Below, one piece after another: positions 14,187 to 16,928 of a DNA stretch of 16,928 bases. Under the pieces are notes generated by a model that saw nothing but the letters and a program-made list of their open reading frames with translations, had not been told where the DNA came from and made no database searches. Source of the DNA: Candidatus Njordarchaeota archaeon (GTDB lineage: Archaea; Thermoproteota; JANJXX01; Panguiarchaeales; Panguiarchaeaceae); NCBI GenBank assembly GCA_029855985.1, contig JAGSHR010000218.1, forward strand, positions 1 through 16,928, read 5' to 3'. How positions within the stretch are numbered: the stretch's first letter is position 1; each line of letters begins with the position of its first letter. The position numbers were made by a program, and so were the translations under genes.

Positions 14187-16928
14187 CTACTTGCTCGATT
14201 TTCTTATATAGTATGTTGTAGCAACAACCGCGGATATTGCTACCGCTATTATAACCGCTAATTGCGGCGTATCTATCCCTCCACCAGTATATCCTCCTGG
14301 ACCAGAGGGGATAAACTCTGTTAGGTCTTTTGAGAATTCTTGGGTTGAAGCTACGTTACCTGCTCTATCTTCTGCGTTTATACGGTAAGTGAATTCGCTT
14401 ACGCCTTCGCTTATAGTTATGGTTATGGTGTACGCTGTTCCATTGTACATCATTACTTCTGTTTGCTCTTGCCCTCCAATTATGTAGATCACTTTTGCAC
14501 TTTGGACACCGCTTGCATCGCGAGGTTCCGTAATCACCGCTGAAATTGTTATTATTAGAGTGCCAGCATTTGAGTTATATTCTGCCTTGAAATCAACGTT
14601 TTGGATTTCTGGAGGAGTTCTATCATCTACTGTGTAAGTATAATGGGTTGATTCAGCTATATTGCCGTACGCGTCCTCTGCGACAATATAGTACTCAACT
14701 GTTGTTCCATACGGGTAAGCTGGGATGCTCGCGGAGTATTGGTCGTCCCCAATTGGGTTCATGTCTACTGAGTATGTATAGCCGTCTACCGTGTAGTATA
14801 ATACGACTCTCTTTATATCATTTTCATCAGTAACTTTCGCTGTAATTGTTGGAGATTCGTCGTACTCTGGGGGTTGCTCTAGCCCCGTTAATTCTATTAC
14901 TGGTGGGTTGGTGTCACCCATAGGAGTTGTTGATGTGTTTTTACCACCCACATTGGAGATTACCTCAGGATCTTGGTAGACTCCATATCCGTCCCAATTC
15001 TTGAAACCAATGCTTAGGAAGTACATATCTTGTTTGAAGGACCAACCTGCTGCGGAGTTGTTGCTACCATAGTCTACGTAGATTGACTCGAATGTTCCAA
15101 GTGGCACTGTAAAACTTGAAACATTGTATGGTTTTGTTATGTTTTTACTCCATAGATAGGTGCCGCCCATTACTATCTCCGCGAATGTCGATGAACCAGC
15201 GCCAAGTTTAATTGTTGATGCTTCTGCTACGTCATTGTTTGTTATTGTTCTATTCCCTGTTGAGACATACCATGACATGTCTGTTTCAGCGTAAACGTAG
15301 TAGTTGATTGATAAGCTTTTGTTTTCTAGTGCTCTTCTTCCTCCCACGATGCTAGGGTTCCAGTTGCCAACGTATTGGTCTATCTTAATGCTAGCTGTGT
15401 ATGTATCATTTATGCTTGTTAGGTTGCCCTTGAAGTGCATTGCAAAGGAAAGCGAATCGATTCTTGTTTTAACGGGCCTTGAATCAAAGTCATTGAAGTC
15501 TTGACCTACAAGTTCGCTACCACCGTACCACCACCAAATGCTTCTTCCGTTGAATGGTATTGTTGTTCCATTTAACCCTAGGTATGTTATTCCAAAGTCT
15601 ATTCTTGCATCCCCCCTGAGCTCTAAATGTCCCGTGTCATTTGTTATTCCAAACGCTTCACCGGGTGTTAGTATGGAGACGTTTTCTACAGAGTCGAAGA
15701 TATAGTAGTGTGTTGCTTCACTTTCCTCGGCATTCACGGTACCATCACTAGCGCTGATATCCATTACTCCATTGTTATTTGAGTCATTGTAAATGAATAA
15801 GCCCGCAAACTCGTATCTCAAAGCTATTCTCATTAGCTGAGAGTAGTTCTTCGTGTATACTGAAGAATAGTATTCTTCGCTAAAGCCAAACCACAGCCAA
15901 GTCCATTTCTGCTCTTCGGAAACCCAGTCCCAACCGTTTTCTCTCGCCTCTCTGAGTATATCCTCCCATGATTTATTTTGAAGCATCCAAGCTATACCCC
16001 AATAACCTGGTTTTGGTTTACCCGTTGAGTTATCCAATACGGTGTTTCTTATTTTCTCCATATCGCTTGATGTGACGATGCTCATGTTTTCCGCGTAGAA
16101 CCAGTAGAAGGTCACGTTCCAATTGCATCTCCATAAGTTAGTTGATATACCCATCCAAGCGTTTAAGTTCAGCTCGTTTCCTCCCGACGTTGTGTTTGGA
16201 TCCCAGTAAATGTGTACATTTAGACTTGTAGAATTAACACTCCAATAATAACTACCCATGTATACCCTCTTTACATAGAATTGATCATTTGTAGTCGTTA
16301 GGTCACCATCGAGGTCAAGAGCACCATTGTCAGGGTTGACCCTCCAAAGTTTTATATCCCACATGTCGATCTTCGGAGACCCAATGATTAACTCGAAGTT
16401 TTCCCATGTTTCAGCATATGTTCGATAGAGCCAACCACGAGGGTAACCAAATATTGTTCTCTCCTCGTAAACGGGTTCCCTGACCCCTTCTACCGTGTAA
16501 TTAGCTCCATTCCAGCTTATAGTGAAGGCTCTTATCCAAGAATTGGCATAGTTGATCAGATAGAATGTTCCATTCTCGTAGAATCCCTTGTATGTTCTAT
16601 ACGTTGCATACTTGTAGTCTAAGAACTCTTGTGTCACGTTGTAAGTCTCGTTTTGGAATGTAAATGTACCATTTATTGCTATGGTGACATTGTAACCGAT
16701 CAGTACTGGCGGTGTGACTTGTTTCTCAATTATGTATTTTGATCCGTTTAGCAGGTAGATGTAGTGTGTTTCGGGCCCATCACTGTTAATATCGGTTTGA
16801 ATGTAGTTATTATAAGAGTACACGATTTCCCCACTAATGTTCCACTTATAAATCCATAGAACTAAAGCGGTCGTTGTGTTTAAGTTCGAACCGTTCAGAA
16901 GAATGATGGGTTCTGGATACCAATAATA
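14187..16928 (-). CDS. Large membrane-anchored surface protein (N-terminus outside window)
   Basis: The last 913 residues of an extracellular protein; the frame is open through the end of the window, so the GTG at 16823 is an internal valine, not the start. The visible N-terminal two-thirds is rich in Trp, Tyr and Asn, with more than twenty N-x-S/T sequons, and matches no family I recognise. It includes a calcium-loop-like D-S-N-N-N-G-V-M-D stretch and a D-L-D-G-D. Two Ig-like domains follow (about 675-770 and 772-870 of the visible part), with repeated A-E-D-x-x-G-N-x-A endings (A-E-D-A-Y-G-N-I-A and A-E-D-R-A-G-N-V-A). A Gly-rich linker, one helix (about 887-906) and R-K-S-S-K end the protein, so it is anchored with its bulk outside. 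A cell-surface glycoprotein, possibly a receptor, adhesin or carbohydrate-handling protein. It converges on the regulator gene with a 15-nt gap. Confidence 0.8.
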   Translation of the reverse strand, partial: YYWYPEPIILLNGSNLNTTTALVLWIYKWNISGEIVYSYNNYIQTDINSDGPETHYIYLLNGSKYIIEKQVTPPVLIGYNVTIAINGTFTFQNETYNVTQEFLDYKYATYRTYKGFYENGTFYLINYANSWIRAFTISWNGANYTVEGVREPVYEERTIFGYPRGWLYRTYAETWENFELIIGSPKIDMWDIKLWRVNPDNGALDLDGDLTTTNDQFYVKRVYMGSYYWSVNSTSLNVHIYWDPNTTSGGNELNLNAWMGISTNLWRCNWNVTFYWFYAENMSIVTSSDMEKIRNTVLDNSTGKPKPGYWGIAWMLQNKSWEDILREARENGWDWVSEEQKWTWLWFGFSEEYYSSVYTKNYSQLMRIALRYEFAGLFIYNDSNNNGVMDISASDGTVNAEESEATHYYIFDSVENVSILTPGEAFGITNDTGHLELRGDARIDFGITYLGLNGTTIPFNGRSIWWWYGGSELVGQDFNDFDSRPVKTRIDSLSFAMHFKGNLTSINDTYTASIKIDQYVGNWNPSIVGGRRALENKSLSINYYVYAETDMSWYVSTGNRTITNNDVAEASTIKLGAGSSTFAEIVMGGTYLWSKNITKPYNVSSFTVPLGTFESIYVDYGSNNSAAGWSFKQDMYFLSIGFKNWDGYGVYQDPEVISNVGGKNTSTTPMGDTNPPVIELTGLEQPPEYDESPTITAKVTDENDIKRVVLYYTVDGYTYSVDMNPIGDDQYSASIPAYPYGTTVEYYIVAEDAYGNIAESTHYTYTVDDRTPPEIQNVDFKAEYNSNAGTLIITISAVITEPRDASGVQSAKVIYIIGGQEQTEVMMYNGTAYTITITISEGVSEFTYRINAEDRAGNVASTQEFSKDLTEFIPSGPGGYTGGGIDTPQLAVIIAVAISAVVATTYYIRKSSK

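Noticed and set aside
1..16928. tRNA or rRNA genes, CRISPR arrays, insertion sequences, attachment sites
   Set aside because: I found no cloverleaf-like segments, regularly spaced repeats, transposase frames or long flanking repeats in any gap.

Overview
The window looks like a piece of chromosome from a thermophilic, probably hyperthermophilic, archaeon. The evidence is: Shine-Dalgarno motifs of the GGTGAT type, TATA-like boxes instead of bacterial -35/-10 promoters, frequent TTG starts, AT-rich DNA, an archaeal-type inositol-1-phosphate synthase, a set of genes for di-myo-inositol phosphate (DIP, a heat-associated solute), a tungstate importer, and secreted proteins rich in N-glycosylation sequons. 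I cannot place it more finely than Archaea; the Thermoproteota/TACK side is a guess.

Layout. (1) 51-2411, minus strand: tungstate ABC transporter tupA-tupB-tupC. (2) 2520-4421, minus strand: ino1 and an inositol-monophosphatase-family gene, 15 nt apart. (3) 4422-4834: a 413-nt AT-rich divergent control region with several inverted repeats. (4) 4835-6960, plus strand: a stand-alone CTP:inositol-1-phosphate cytidylyltransferase followed by a DIP-phosphate synthase that carries an extra, apparently dead, nucleotidyltransferase-like domain. (5) 6957-8000, minus strand: a cytosolic transglutaminase-fold protein whose stop codon shares CTAG with the synthase stop. (6) 8224-9345, plus strand: a 373-residue protein with the sequence landmarks of glucose-6-phosphate dehydrogenase from end to end, much shorter than the classical enzyme. 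(7) 9432-13315, minus strand: a tightly packed MacB-like ABC operon (ATPase with a fused N-terminal membrane domain, an anchored extracellular protein, an FtsX-type permease). (8) 13449-14171, plus strand: a divergent winged-HTH regulator with a V4R-like sensor domain. (9) 14187 to the window end, minus strand: the C-terminal 913 residues of a large membrane-anchored surface protein whose N-terminus lies outside the window.

How the genes fit together. Regions 2-4 encode a nearly complete DIP pathway: glucose-6-phosphate to inositol-1-phosphate (ino1), activation to CDP-inositol (cytidylyltransferase), condensation with a second inositol-1-phosphate (synthase), and probably final dephosphorylation (the IMPase-family enzyme is a good candidate). 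The dehydrogenase-like gene would use the same substrate as ino1, so glucose-6-phosphate metabolism may be a local theme. Regions 7-9 look like a cell-envelope module under its own regulator. The most unusual items are the compact archaeal glucose-6-phosphate dehydrogenase homologue, the split cytidylyltransferase plus pseudo-domain arrangement, the palindromes of the divergent DIP control region, and the membrane-anchored ATPase.
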